Origin: HGM04593 sp045533955
Lineage (GTDB): Bacteria > Bacteroidota > Bacteroidia > Bacteroidales > Bacteroidaceae
Assembly: GCA_045533955.1 (NCBI GenBank)
Contig: JAZSIU010000011.1
Location: 38,821 to 102,820, forward strand
DNA: 64,000 nucleotides
Direction of reading: 5' to 3'
Below the pieces are notes generated by a model that searched no databases, was not told where the DNA came from, and saw nothing but the letters and a program-made list of their open reading frames with translations. Each line of letters opens with the position of its first letter. The stretch's first letter is position 1. Shown in pieces: positions 14,676-22,262 of the stretch. The translations under genes and the position numbers were made by a program.

Positions 14676-16004
14676 CTATCTTGCAAACGCTTGGGCTACT
14701 ATCCTTGCGTGTTCCTCTTTGTTTACCTTGATATATTTGAGAAAATTATTCTCTGTGGTGTGTCCCGTGATTGCCATAATACTAATGCTTGGAACTCCTT
14801 TGAGATACATATTTGTGGCAAATGAGCGTCTTGCAGTATGGTTCATAACAAACTCAAACTTTGCTCCGTCCTTGATGATTGTGTTTCCACCTTTTACACG
14901 GGATAGGGTAGTCCTTTCGTTGATGTTGGCAAGTTTAGCACACAGACGGATATGTTTCAAGCAATGTGTCTTGTCCACGCTTTTGGGGAAACTCTCTCCG
15001 TATTTCGTGAATATCTCTTTAACCATTGGGTGCATAGGAATAACAACAGTTGCGTTTGTCTTGTGAGTGTGAACAACCATAGTATCGTTGCTCCTTATCT
15101 CAACATTAGATAGGTCTTGCCAATCTCCAAAGCGTAGTCCAGTCCAACAAGCAACAATGAACAAGTCCCGTGTTTCTTCAATTCTTGCTTTATCGCCAAC
15201 AACTGCTTTTACGGCCTCATCTTCAAAATTGATAGCATACAATCGTTTAATCTCTTCCTCTGTTAGATAGATGTTATCTACATCTTGGCACTTGGTAGTG
15301 TAAGAGTGATAGCATTTGTTTATCTCAATGCCGTTCAGTTCTGCCTCTTTCAACCATACTTTGATAATGCTGAATGTGCTTGCTATCGTGTTTGCAGCGT
15401 ATTCTCGTTCTAATAACCAAGCAGTAAAACGTTCTTCAAGGCGATTGTCAAACAGTTGCCAAGTGAGTGCAAGGCGATTGTCGTTGCAGAACTCTTGTAA
15501 GCGTTTCAAGGCATTGTAATGGTTGTAGATTGTACCGCTGACTATCTTGCGTTGTGTTGTTCTGTTTACCATTTGCTTTTTGCGCTCAATGTAGTCTTGT
15601 ATGAATGTCAAAGGTTTCTTCTTGATGTCTGTGTCCTTGCCATTGATTTTGCATTTGAAGTAGTTTTCAAAGTTCTCTTTCGTGTGTTCAATCTCGCCCT
15701 CTGTAATTGCTTTTGCATAGTCGTTGCAGTAAGATAGTATCTGTTTCAGTGCTTTGTTTACCTCTTTATTATAGCGTAACTGAACTGCTCCAATGGCAGG
15801 GTCTTCTGTTGCTCTTTCGCCAACTTGGGTTCTTGTGGTCTTTAACCAATACTGCGGTTCTATTGTCAGTTTGGTAAATACTCTTGCTCGTTCTTTGTTG
15901 ATTGTTGTTGTCAACCAAATTTGAGATTTGTTGCCTACTGTTTTGAGATTGAAATTGACTCTCATAGTAAATTTGTGGTTTATATAAAATTCGTTTTCTA
16001 CCAT
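14676..16004 (-). CDS. Tyrosine recombinase/integrase of the guaA element
   Basis: 442 residues from the ATG at 16004; an ATG at 15965 (MRVNFNLKTVGNKSQIW) gives the more usual Bacteroidota integrase N-terminus. Order: arm-binding region (about 14-110), SAM-like core-binding domain (about 130-235), catalytic domain (about 245-442). Catalytic residues are all visible: Arg291 in TGLRFGD, Lys315, His389-x-x-Arg392 in NHTARRSF, His415 in ITGHTTENN, and nucleophile Tyr424 in FLKYIK. It should integrate and excise the element at the guaA 3' end; the 12-bp shared core and the 13-bp-spaced TGGTGTC arm repeats fit this. It lies just inside the guaA-proximal end and is the only intact integrase of the island. 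Confidence 0.92.
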   Translation of the reverse strand: MVENEFYINHKFTMRVNFNLKTVGNKSQIWLTTTINKERARVFTKLTIEPQYWLKTTRTQVGERATEDPAIGAVQLRYNKEVNKALKQILSYCNDYAKAITEGEIEHTKENFENYFKCKINGKDTDIKKKPLTFIQDYIERKKQMVNRTTQRKIVSGTIYNHYNALKRLQEFCNDNRLALTWQLFDNRLEERFTAWLLEREYAANTIASTFSIIKVWLKEAELNGIEINKCYHSYTTKCQDVDNIYLTEEEIKRLYAINFEDEAVKAVVGDKARIEETRDLFIVACWTGLRFGDWQDLSNVEIRSNDTMVVHTHKTNATVVIPMHPMVKEIFTKYGESFPKSVDKTHCLKHIRLCAKLANINERTTLSRVKGGNTIIKDGAKFEFVMNHTARRSFATNMYLKGVPSISIMAITGHTTENNFLKYIKVNKEEHARIVAQAFAR

Positions 16005-16101
16005 ATTAAAAATACTTTTTTGACTTATTATTTTCTAAAGTATATGTTTGGTCTATAGAAAAGTCAAGGGGTAAAAGCATTTTTTTTCGATTTTTTTTTC
16101 A

Positions 16102-16115
16102 AAGGTACCAGGAAA
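16102..16115. repeat. 14-bp direct repeat, copy 2
   Basis: AAGGTACCAGGAAA, identical to 13154-13167. It lies between the integrase start and the arm repeats. Confidence 0.7.
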
Positions 16116-16147
16116 ATCTCATCTGCTCAAATGGTGGCAACTGCTAC

Positions 16148-16167
16148 TGGTGTCAAAAAGTGGTGTC
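16148..16167. repeat. Integrase arm-type direct repeat, left arm of unit 1
   Basis: TGGTGTC at 16148-16154 and 16161-16167, 13 bp apart, matching the pair at 11602-11621 at the other end of the element. Confidence 0.65.
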
Positions 16168-16234
16168 AATTTACATTCGTTAACTATAATGTTAAAATAC
16201 CCTCCAGAATGGTCTGGAGGGTGTATATCAATAA

Positions 16235-16267
16235 AATAGCCTCAACTTTTTTGTTGTTGAGGCTATT
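16235..16267 (-). terminator. Probable guaA terminator supplied by the element
   Basis: AATAGCCTCAAC (16235-16246) and GTTGAGGCTATT (16256-16267); on the minus strand the right arm is followed by TTATTG. It lies inside the element, 27 bases past the guaA stop, so integration has replaced the native downstream region of guaA. Confidence 0.65.
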
Positions 16268-16278
16268 GAAATATGCTT

Positions 16279-16305
16279 AAAAAACGCTGTTTTTTACTCC
16301 CACTC
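16279..16305. repeat. att site A: guaA 3' end/element junction
   Basis: The 27 bp are identical to 11491-11517. The inner 12 (16294-16305) are the last three codons and stop of guaA, which stay intact after integration. Confidence 0.85.
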
Positions 16306-17601
16306 AATTGTGGCGCTGGGCTTAGGCGACATATCGTAGCAGACGCGGTTGACGGTCTTTACCTCGGCAAGGATGCGGTCGGTGATTTTCATAAGGATTG
16401 CCCAATCTATCTGCTCTATTGTGGCTGTCATTGCATCTACCGTGTTGACGGCGCGGATAATTACGGGCCAGTCGTACGAGCGGGCATTGTCGCGCACGCC
16501 CACTGACTTAAAATCGGGAACTATGGTAAAGTATTGCCATACTTTTTTGTCGAGGCCGGCTTTTGCAAACTCTTCGCGCAGGATGGCGTCCGACTCGCGC
16601 ACTGCTTCTAAGCGGTCGCGGGTAATTGCGCCGAGGCAGCGTACGCCGAGGCCGGGGCCGGGGAAGGGCTGACGATAGACCATCTCGTAGGGGAGGCCAA
16701 GCTCGAGGCCGCAGGCGCGTACCTCGTCTTTAAAGAGCTGACGGATGGGCTCGACAAGTTCGAATTGCATATCTTCGGGCAGGCCGCCTACGTTGTGGTG
16801 CGATTTTACCATTTTGGCTGTCTTTGTACCGCTCTCGACAATGTCGGGGTAGATGGTGCCCTGACCGAGGAATTCTATTCCGTCGAGCTTGCGTGCCTCC
16901 TCTTCGAATACGCGGATAAACTCGCCACCGATTATCTTGCGTTTCTGCTCGGGGTCAGCGACGCCCTCGAGCTTGCCGAGGAAGCGGTCGGTTGCATCGA
17001 CATATACTAGGTTGGCGCACAGCTGGTTGCGGAACACCTCGATAACGGCTTCCGACTCGCCCTTGCGCATCAGTCCGTGGTTCACGTGTACGCATACAAG
17101 GTTGTTGCCGATGGCCTTGAGCAGAAGGGCTGCAACCACCGAGCTATCGACACCGCCCGAGAGTGCTAGAAGCACTTTGCGGTTGCCAACCTGACGACGG
17201 ATGAGTTCTACCTGGTCGTTGACAAAGTTTGTCATATTCCAATTGGCCTCGGCTCCGCAGGTGTCGAATACAAATGATTTTACGGCCTCTTTTATGGCCT
17301 CTTCGTCATTTGTAAACTGCGCGAGTTTGACGTCGCACAGTGCCTTGTCGTGGCCTGCTGCCATAATGGGCAGGCCGGCATCATAAATCTCGGGGTTTAC
17401 GTCAATGGCAACGCCGTCAATTACGTTATTGGGGCCGCCGTTGATGATGATACCTTTTACTCCGGGAAGCGCTTTTAACTCCTGTGCTGTAATGTCGTGG
17501 GGGTAAATCTCGCTATATACTCCCAATGCACGAATTGCGCGGGCAAGCACGGTGTTCTCGTGGCTGCCAAGGTCGAGGATGACAATCATATCCTGTTTCA
17601 T
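16294..17601 (-). CDS. guaA: GMP synthase with degenerate, shortened glutaminase domain
   Basis: 435 residues, about 80 shorter than usual GuaA. The synthetase part is complete: P-loop LALSGGVDSS (about 146-154), HVNHGLMRKGE, GQGTIYPDIVES, and the C-terminal dimerisation segment ending SPKPSATIEWE. The N-terminal class I amidotransferase domain is recognisable (ILDLGSHENTVLARAIRALG, INGGPNNV), but the nucleophile segment GICYGMQ reads AAGHDKA, with Gly83 in place of Cys, and the His/Glu half is missing. It should make GMP from XMP and ATP; the nitrogen may come from free ammonia or a separate glutaminase. The 3' end serves as the attachment site of the island. Confidence 0.88.
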   Translation of the reverse strand: MKQDMIVILDLGSHENTVLARAIRALGVYSEIYPHDITAQELKALPGVKGIIINGGPNNVIDGVAIDVNPEIYDAGLPIMAAGHDKALCDVKLAQFTNDEEAIKEAVKSFVFDTCGAEANWNMTNFVNDQVELIRRQVGNRKVLLALSGGVDSSVVAALLLKAIGNNLVCVHVNHGLMRKGESEAVIEVFRNQLCANLVYVDATDRFLGKLEGVADPEQKRKIIGGEFIRVFEEEARKLDGIEFLGQGTIYPDIVESGTKTAKMVKSHHNVGGLPEDMQFELVEPIRQLFKDEVRACGLELGLPYEMVYRQPFPGPGLGVRCLGAITRDRLEAVRESDAILREEFAKAGLDKKVWQYFTIVPDFKSVGVRDNARSYDWPVIIRAVNTVDAMTATIEQIDWAILMKITDRILAEVKTVNRVCYDMSPKPSATIEWE

Positions 17602-17689
17602 AACTCTATTTGTTTAGTTGTATATTTCTGTTGTTGTTATAATAAAAATAAGAGCGAATGGGTTCACTCTTATTCTTAATGGGCGCGTG

Positions 17690-18142
17690 TTATTTTTTCT
17701 CTTTCAAGAGGTCGCGAATCTCGGTAAGAAGTTTCTCCTCGGCGCTGGGCTCGGGTACGGGTGCAGGAGCGGGTGCGGGAGCTGCCTCCTCTTTCTTTTT
17801 CTTCTCGGTGAGCCTTGCGATAAGTCTTATCATAACAAATATCGAGAATGCGATGATAAGAAAATCGAATGTCTGCTGCAAGAAATTACCATAGTTTAGT
17901 GTTACGGCTGCAGTCTCAACGGTACCGTCGGCTGCCGTGGTGGCCTCTTTCATCACCCATTTAAGGTCTTTGAAATTCACGCCGCCAACCAAAAGGCCGA
18001 TGGGGGGCATAATAATGTCGTTTACCACAGATGTAACAATCTTACCGAATGCACCACCGATGATAACACCGACTGCCATATCAACTACGTTGCCTTTCAT
18101 AGCAAAGGCCTTAAAGTCCTGAAGAAATGTGCTTTTTGCCAT
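17690..18142 (-). CDS. mscL: Large-conductance mechanosensitive channel
   Basis: 150 residues. It begins with the cytoplasmic helix MAKSTFLQDFKAFAMKGNVVDMAVGVIIGGAFGKIV (TM1 with the Gly/Ala-rich pore lining), a periplasmic loop (about 55-85), TM2 (FLIIAFSIFVMIRLIARL), and a Lys/Glu C-terminal helix after an Ala-Pro linker (AAPAPAPAPVPEPS). Length and order match MscL, which opens under membrane tension to release solutes during hypo-osmotic shock. A minus-strand promoter is visible upstream. Confidence 0.96.
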   Translation of the reverse strand: MAKSTFLQDFKAFAMKGNVVDMAVGVIIGGAFGKIVTSVVNDIIMPPIGLLVGGVNFKDLKWVMKEATTAADGTVETAAVTLNYGNFLQQTFDFLIIAFSIFVMIRLIARLTEKKKKEEAAPAPAPAPVPEPSAEEKLLTEIRDLLKEKK

Positions 18143-18188
18143 TTTTTATCTATTTTAAGTTTTATATACTATTTATTTTTATTGTGCG

Positions 18189-18219
18189 CAAAGATACTAC
18201 AAAATGGGCGAAACACAAA
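18189..18219 (-). promoter_or_regulatory. Promoter of mscL
   Basis: Minus-strand -7 TATCTTTG (plus 18189-18196) and -33 TTTG (plus 18216-18219) with a 19-base spacer; the ATG of mscL is at 18142. Confidence 0.65.
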
Positions 18220-18309
18220 AAGATTAAAGCAATTTTATTTAGTCGAGTTAACATTTTTCTTAGTGGCCGATTTTTTCTCTTTTTACAATCTATTTTCCTT
18301 AATATTGTG

Positions 18310-18340
18310 TTGCAATTGTAAAAAGAATGTTTTAAATTTG
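18310..18340 (+). promoter_or_regulatory. Promoter ahead of the small lipoprotein and gapA
   Basis: -33 TTG (18310-18312), 20-base spacer, -7 TAAATTTG (18333-18340). No other TAnnTTTG box lies between it and gapA, so it probably serves both genes. Confidence 0.65.
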
Positions 18341-18363
18341 CCGAGTATTTTGGAAAGTAGAGT

Positions 18364-18453
18364 ATGAGAATTCTAAAAATTGTAGTATTCGCAATACTTT
18401 CGGCAATGGTGATTGTGGCGTGTTCGAGTGCGCATAATTGCAATTGCGGATAA
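18364..18453 (+). CDS. Very small lipoprotein (29 residues) upstream of gapA
   Basis: MRILKIVVFAILSAMVIVAC then SSAHNCNCG and a stop. It has a charged N-terminus, a hydrophobic core and a lipobox-like VIVAC; the mature peptide would be about 10 residues, rich in Cys and His. It lies 24 bases after a well-formed promoter and 48 bases before gapA. Too short to match to a family with confidence, but the compact signal-peptide design and promoter spacing support translation. The CxC tail might bind metal. Confidence 0.55.
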   Translation: MRILKIVVFAILSAMVIVACSSAHNCNCG

Positions 18454-18501
18454 ATGAATAAGGAATATTTTATTAACCCTTTTTAAATTTAATAAAGTAA
18501 T

Positions 18502-19512
18502 ATGACAAAAGTAGGTATTAACGGTTTTGGCCGTATCGGCCGTTTCGTTTTCCGTGCCGCTCAGACAAGAAACGACATTGAGATTGTAGGTATCAACGAC
18601 CTTTGCCCCGTAGATTACTTGGCTTATATGCTCAAGTATGACACAATGCACGGTATCTTCGATGGTACTATCGAGGCCGACGTTGAGAACAACCAGCTTA
18701 TCGTTAACGGTAAGGCTATCCGCGTAACAGCAGAGCGTAATCCCGCCGACCTTAAGTGGGACGCAGTAGGTGCTGAGTACGTTGTTGAGTCAACAGGTCT
18801 CTTCCTGACAAAGGAGAAGGCTCAGGCTCACATCGAGGCCGGTGCAAAGTACGTTGTAATGTCTGCTCCCTCAAAGGACGATACTCCTATGTTCGTGTGC
18901 GGTGTAAACGAGACAACATACGTTAAGGGTACACAGTTCGTTTCTAACGCTTCTTGTACTACAAACTGCTTGGCTCCCATCGCTAAGGTTCTGAACGACA
19001 AGTTCGGTATCACAGACGGTTTGATGACAACTGTACACTCTACAACAGCTACACAGAAGACTGTTGACGGTCCCTCTTTGAAGGACTGGAGAGGTTGTCG
19101 TGCTGCTGCCGGCAACATCATCCCCTCATCGACAGGTGCTGCTAAGGCAGTAGGTAAGGTAATCCCCGCTCTTAACGGTAAACTCACAGGTATGGCTATG
19201 CGCGTTCCCACATTGGACGTTTCAGTAGTTGACCTTACTGTTAACCTCGCTAAGCCCGCTACATACGCCGAGATTTGCGCAGCTATGAAAGAGGCTTCTG
19301 AGGGTGAGTTGAAGGGTATCCTCGGTTACACAGAGGACGCTGTTGTTTCTTCAGACTTCCTTGGTGACACTCGTACATCTATCTTCGACGCGAAGGCAGG
19401 TATCGCTCTTACCGATACATTCGTTAAGGTTGTATCTTGGTATGACAACGAGATTGGTTACTCGAACAAGGTTCTCGACCTTATCGCTCATATGGCTAAG
19501 GTTAACGCTTAA
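18502..19512 (+). CDS. gapA: Glyceraldehyde-3-phosphate dehydrogenase, type I
   Basis: 336 residues, full length. The NAD-binding fold starts at the N-terminus (VGINGFGRIGRFVFRA), the catalytic site is SNASCTTNCLAP (Cys about 154), and substrate-binding segments THSTTAT-like (VHSTTATQKTVDG) and WYDNEIGYSNK are present. It oxidises glyceraldehyde 3-phosphate with phosphate and NAD in glycolysis, and reverses in gluconeogenesis. Codon use is highly biased (20 AAG to 3 AAA, 15 GAG to 0 GAA, 5 CAG to 0 CAA), the sign of a strongly expressed gene in this genome. Probably transcribed from the promoter at 18310-18340, through the small lipoprotein ORF; terminated by a classical hairpin. Confidence 0.97.
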   Translation: MTKVGINGFGRIGRFVFRAAQTRNDIEIVGINDLCPVDYLAYMLKYDTMHGIFDGTIEADVENNQLIVNGKAIRVTAERNPADLKWDAVGAEYVVESTGLFLTKEKAQAHIEAGAKYVVMSAPSKDDTPMFVCGVNETTYVKGTQFVSNASCTTNCLAPIAKVLNDKFGITDGLMTTVHSTTATQKTVDGPSLKDWRGCRAAAGNIIPSSTGAAKAVGKVIPALNGKLTGMAMRVPTLDVSVVDLTVNLAKPATYAEICAAMKEASEGELKGILGYTEDAVVSSDFLGDTRTSIFDAKAGIALTDTFVKVVSWYDNEIGYSNKVLDLIAHMAKVNA

Positions 19513-19539
19513 TTCGTTAATTAGCTTGAGAAACTTTAT

Positions 19540-19572
19540 GAGGATGCCTTTAGCGGGCATCCTCTTTTTTTT
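19540..19572 (+). terminator. Terminator of gapA
   Basis: GAGGATGCC (19540-19548) pairs with GGCATCCTC (19556-19564), followed by eight T. Confidence 0.92.
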
Positions 19573-19781
19573 GTGGCTCGATGCGCGAGGCTGTGCGGGC
19601 GGAAATTATTGGTGGGTGAGGGGACTTATATAAATATATTGCCCGATTATCTACACAAAAGAGATTCTCTTTTGTGTAGATTTTATTGCAGTGTTCCATA
19701 CAAAAAATGCGGTGTAAGGGGTTATGGATTTATTCTAAGAGCAATGCTCCGAAATAATATATATTGAATAACAAACAAATG

Positions 19782-19820
19782 TGGCGTATGAAAGTGTTAC
19801 AATGTTCACTGCATACGCCA
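19782..19820 (-). terminator. Hairpin downstream of the arsenical operon
   Basis: TGGCGTATG (19782-19790) and CATACGCCA (19812-19820); on the minus strand this lies 28 bases after the permease stop and its left arm runs into CATTTG. Between 19573 and 19848 I see no gene. Confidence 0.65.
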
Positions 19821-19848
19821 TTTTGTATATTCTTCCCAATATGGGAAT

Positions 19849-20817
19849 TTATAGCGTCCAATTAAACAGATAGCCTGAAATAATAATCAACAATGTTACC
19901 ACGCCGAAAAAGATTCCTATCAGTCGCCAAGTCATCACCTTTTTAAGCATTGTAGCTTCGGGAACAGATAGCCCGATGATAGCCATCATAAAGGCAATAG
20001 CCGTTCCAAGCGGAATGCCCTTTGCTACAAATACCTCGATGATGGGCACAATACCTGCTGCATTGGCATACATCGGCACTGCAAGCACCACAGCAAGTGG
20101 CACGCCCCACCAATTTTCCGCCGAGAGGTATTGCTCAAAGAAGCCTTCGGGCACATAGCCGTGCATCGCAGCACCAATGCCGATACCAATTAGAATATAG
20201 AGCAAAACGCCTCGCACAATGCCCCACGACTCACGAGTGATAGTAGGCAGTCGCTTGATGAATGGTGTTTTCTCTGCCTCCCATCTTTGGCTCTGCGCCG
20301 AAGATTGTGCTTGTGCATCCTTTACCCAATCGCTTAAATAGGGTTCGAGGTGCATACGGCTCAAAATAAAGCCCGCAATCATCGACAGCAGCGTACCGCT
20401 CACTACATAAATCAGCGTTGCTTTCACTCCAAACGAGCCGAGGAACATTGCCACAGCAACCTCGCTAACCAGAGGCGAGGCGATAAGGAATGTCAGCGTT
20501 ACGCCCAACGGTATTCCACCCTTGACAAAGCCGATAAAGAGTGGTACCGATGAGCAGGAGCAGAACGGAGTAATACCACCGAAGAGAGCCGCCAAGAAGT
20601 AGTCCAAGCCGTAGAGCTTATGCGTGGCGAGGTATTGGCGTAGTCGCTCAATGGGGAAGTAGGCATTGATAATGCCCATCACAAAACTTATGCTGAAAAG
20701 CAGTATTATAATCTTGATGCTGTCGTAAAAGAAGAAATTGACAGCAGTACCCAATGGTGTGGCTGCATCTAACCCGAAGATGCCATAGACCAACCAATCT
20801 GCAAACCTCTGTATCAT
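19849..20817 (-). CDS. Permease of the ArsP/DUF318 family
   Basis: 322 residues with about 8-10 membrane segments in two halves. The family signature GGITPFCSCSSVPLFIGF is present (about 78-95), with the paired half VPMYANAAGIVPIIEVFVAKG, and a hydrophilic loop between (about 165-190). Relatives export organoarsenicals (ArsP) or act as Cu/Zn-type permeases (SO_0444 family). Last gene of the arsR-led operon; its start overlaps the thioredoxin-like gene stop (ATGA). The context favours an arsenical substrate. Confidence 0.85.
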   Translation of the reverse strand: MIQRFADWLVYGIFGLDAATPLGTAVNFFFYDSIKIIILLFSISFVMGIINAYFPIERLRQYLATHKLYGLDYFLAALFGGITPFCSCSSVPLFIGFVKGGIPLGVTLTFLIASPLVSEVAVAMFLGSFGVKATLIYVVSGTLLSMIAGFILSRMHLEPYLSDWVKDAQAQSSAQSQRWEAEKTPFIKRLPTITRESWGIVRGVLLYILIGIGIGAAMHGYVPEGFFEQYLSAENWWGVPLAVVLAVPMYANAAGIVPIIEVFVAKGIPLGTAIAFMMAIIGLSVPEATMLKKVMTWRLIGIFFGVVTLLIIISGYLFNWTL

Positions 20818-21047
20818 ACGCCCAACAACTCTTTAATCTCCTGTTCAGTGGGCACATAGCCCTTGATTTTCACCTCGCCATCAACAACAACAGCGGGGGT
20901 TGCCAGGATGTTGTAATTCATGATTTCCATGATATCCTCGACCTTGGTAATTGTCGCTGTGATGTTGTTCTCTTTGATGACTTTTTCAATAACCGCGTAG
21001 GTTGTCTTGCACTTGCCACAACCCGTTCCTAAAATCTTGATTTCCAT
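20814..21047 (-). CDS. Small thioredoxin-like disulfide protein
   Basis: 77 residues from the ATG at 21047 (MEIKILGTGCGKCKTTYAVI). A CGKC redox pair lies at about 10-13 and a cis-proline-like ATPAVVVDGE at about 50-59, as in the thioredoxin_3/redox-active disulfide protein 2 family. Five bases after the ArsG gene and overlapping the permease gene by four. It may recycle thiols for the arsenical reductase/permease; it could correspond to the small protein that accompanies ArsF and ArsG in Bacteroides operons, but I do not assign that name. Confidence 0.85.
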   Translation of the reverse strand: MEIKILGTGCGKCKTTYAVIEKVIKENNITATITKVEDIMEIMNYNILATPAVVVDGEVKIKGYVPTEQEIKELLGV

Positions 21048-21052
21048 AATTC

Positions 21053-21760
21053 CTAAATGTAAATTGTTAAACAATAATAAATCCCGATTGAAATAAATAG
21101 TATGCCTACCACTATATTGAGCCACTTCTGAATGGTCTTCATCTTACCATATACCGCCCCAATCTGCCCTGCGCTGAATGCTAATATCCACGCTACAACA
21201 AGCACGGGCAAGGCTGTTGCAACAGCAAAAAGTGCTGGTAACAGATAGCCCATATTTGCGTTTGTCGACATCGGGATCAGCATACCAAAATAGAACACCC
21301 CGCTTGTAGGGCAGAATGCCAAGGCAAAGAGTACACCCAATATCAACGCACCGAATCCGCCTCGTCGAGCAAGTCCCTCGCCCTTACCTCCAAAGCCGAA
21401 TGACGGCAGATTTAGTCGGTTGCCAAATATCATAAACAGACCGATAAGCAACAAGGCAGGGGGAAGAAGCATCTCGCCATAAGTGGCAATAAACTTTTGA
21501 ATGCCGAATACGCTTGCACCGCTCCGTAAGACTGCAATCAACACCACACCAAGCAGTGTGTAGGCAATCGTGCGCCCCAAAGTATAGAGCAAGCCTTGCA
21601 CAAACACTGCTTTTCGGCTTTCGATATGCTTGCCAATGTAGCCGATGGCAGCGATATTGGTCGCCAACGGGCAAGGCGAAAGTGCCGTGAGTAGTCCGAG
21701 CAGAAATGCTGTTACTGCGGGCGTTGAGGAACTATCCAACAGTGATTGTAACCACTCCAT
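21053..21760 (-). CDS. arsG: ArsG-family aromatic arsenical efflux permease (CcdA-like)
   Basis: 235 residues with six membrane segments in the DsbD/CcdA arrangement. TALSPCPLATNIAAIGYIG carries the Pro-Cys pair of TM1 and LAFCPTSGVFYFGMLIPM that of TM4. In Bacteroidota this gene follows arsF and takes part in resistance to nitro- and amino-aromatic arsenicals. The order here, arsR-arsF-arsG-thioredoxin-permease, supports the assignment. Four bases separate it from arsF. Confidence 0.85.
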   Translation of the reverse strand: MEWLQSLLDSSSTPAVTAFLLGLLTALSPCPLATNIAAIGYIGKHIESRKAVFVQGLLYTLGRTIAYTLLGVVLIAVLRSGASVFGIQKFIATYGEMLLPPALLLIGLFMIFGNRLNLPSFGFGGKGEGLARRGGFGALILGVLFALAFCPTSGVFYFGMLIPMSTNANMGYLLPALFAVATALPVLVVAWILAFSAGQIGAVYGKMKTIQKWLNIVVGILFISIGIYYCLTIYI

Positions 21761-21764
21761 AGCG

Positions 21765-22196
21765 TTAGTTATTAAGCATTTCTGTTATTCTCTCAGACAA
21801 ACCCTGCTTGAACTTATCGGGAGCGGTGCGGGCATTGCCAAAGGCAAATTCCGTCAGGTTTGTTGCACTCTCCTCTCCGCTTGTGTCGTAATCAACGAGA
21901 ATAAGCGATGACCAACTAACCTCGTATCGCCCGGCAAGAGCCTCCTCCTTGGTAATATCCACCGAGCGAAATACCAACTTGCCGCTTTTCAACGGCTCAG
22001 CATAAGCCGCCTCTAACAACTCCTTGGTGTTCTTCTCAATAGCCATACAAGTAGCACAACGTTGCGCTCCGTGGAAGTAAAGCACCTCAACAACATCTTT
22101 TTTTGTCTGCTGATTTTCAGTCGCACTCTTGGTCTTGCCTCCCGAGCAAGCCACCATACCCATACATAGGGTAAGAATCACTAATACTTTTCTCAT
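21765..22196 (-). CDS. arsF: ArsF-family lipoprotein (nitroaromatic arsenical reductase subunit)
   Basis: 143 residues from the ATG at 22196 (MRKVLVILTLCMGMVACSGG); the longer frame prepends residues before an obvious lipoprotein signal. The lipobox MVAC is at about 14-17. The mature domain has a thioredoxin-like start, VVEVLYFHGAQRCATCMAIEKN, with a CATC redox pair, then VFRSVDITKEEALAGRYEVSWSSL. This is the pattern of ArsF-type proteins next to ArsG. It should be anchored in the inner or outer membrane facing the periplasm. A second ArsR-type operator lies 26 bases upstream. Confidence 0.85.
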   Translation of the reverse strand: MRKVLVILTLCMGMVACSGGKTKSATENQQTKKDVVEVLYFHGAQRCATCMAIEKNTKELLEAAYAEPLKSGKLVFRSVDITKEEALAGRYEVSWSSLILVDYDTSGEESATNLTEFAFGNARTAPDKFKQGLSERITEMLNN

Positions 22197-22221
22197 AGCT
22201 TTGAATTTTATATTATTTGTA

Positions 22222-22239
22222 GTTCGTAGAACAACGAAC
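22222..22239. promoter_or_regulatory. Second ArsR-type operator, upstream of arsF
   Basis: GTTCG (22222-22226) and CGAAC (22235-22239) with an 8-base spacer, the same half-sites and spacing as the operator upstream of arsR. It lies in the arsR-arsF gap. Confidence 0.6.
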
Positions 22240-22262
22240 ATTGTTTCCCAAAAAAGAGGCTG

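Larger units (their letters stand above)
6020..16305. mobile_element. Composite integrative island at the 3' end of guaA
   Basis: An AT-rich block between the PP2C gene and guaA. Copies of the last 12 bases of guaA (GAGTGGGAGTAA on the minus strand, TTACTCCCACTC on the plus) occur at 16294-16305, 11506-11517 and 9571-9582, with a diverged copy near 6487-6498. These divide the block into a complete element (11518-16305), two integrase-less units (9583-11517 and 6499-9582) and a left remnant (6020-6498). Terminal arm repeats (TGGTGTC, 13-bp period) and matching left-arm sequences recur in each. The guaA 3' end is a known integration hotspot in other bacteria; the tandem structure here is read directly from the sequence. 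Confidence 0.85.

Noticed and set aside
6020..16305. Island as a classical integron with attC cassettes
   Set aside because: The integrase has Bacteroidota phage/CTn-type architecture without the IntI extra domain; cargo genes have their own promoters, and units are bounded by guaA-end copies rather than attC sites.
18364..18453. Riboswitch or attenuator ahead of gapA
   Set aside because: No terminator-like hairpin or known riboswitch core is visible between the promoter and gapA; a short lipoprotein ORF explains the segment better.
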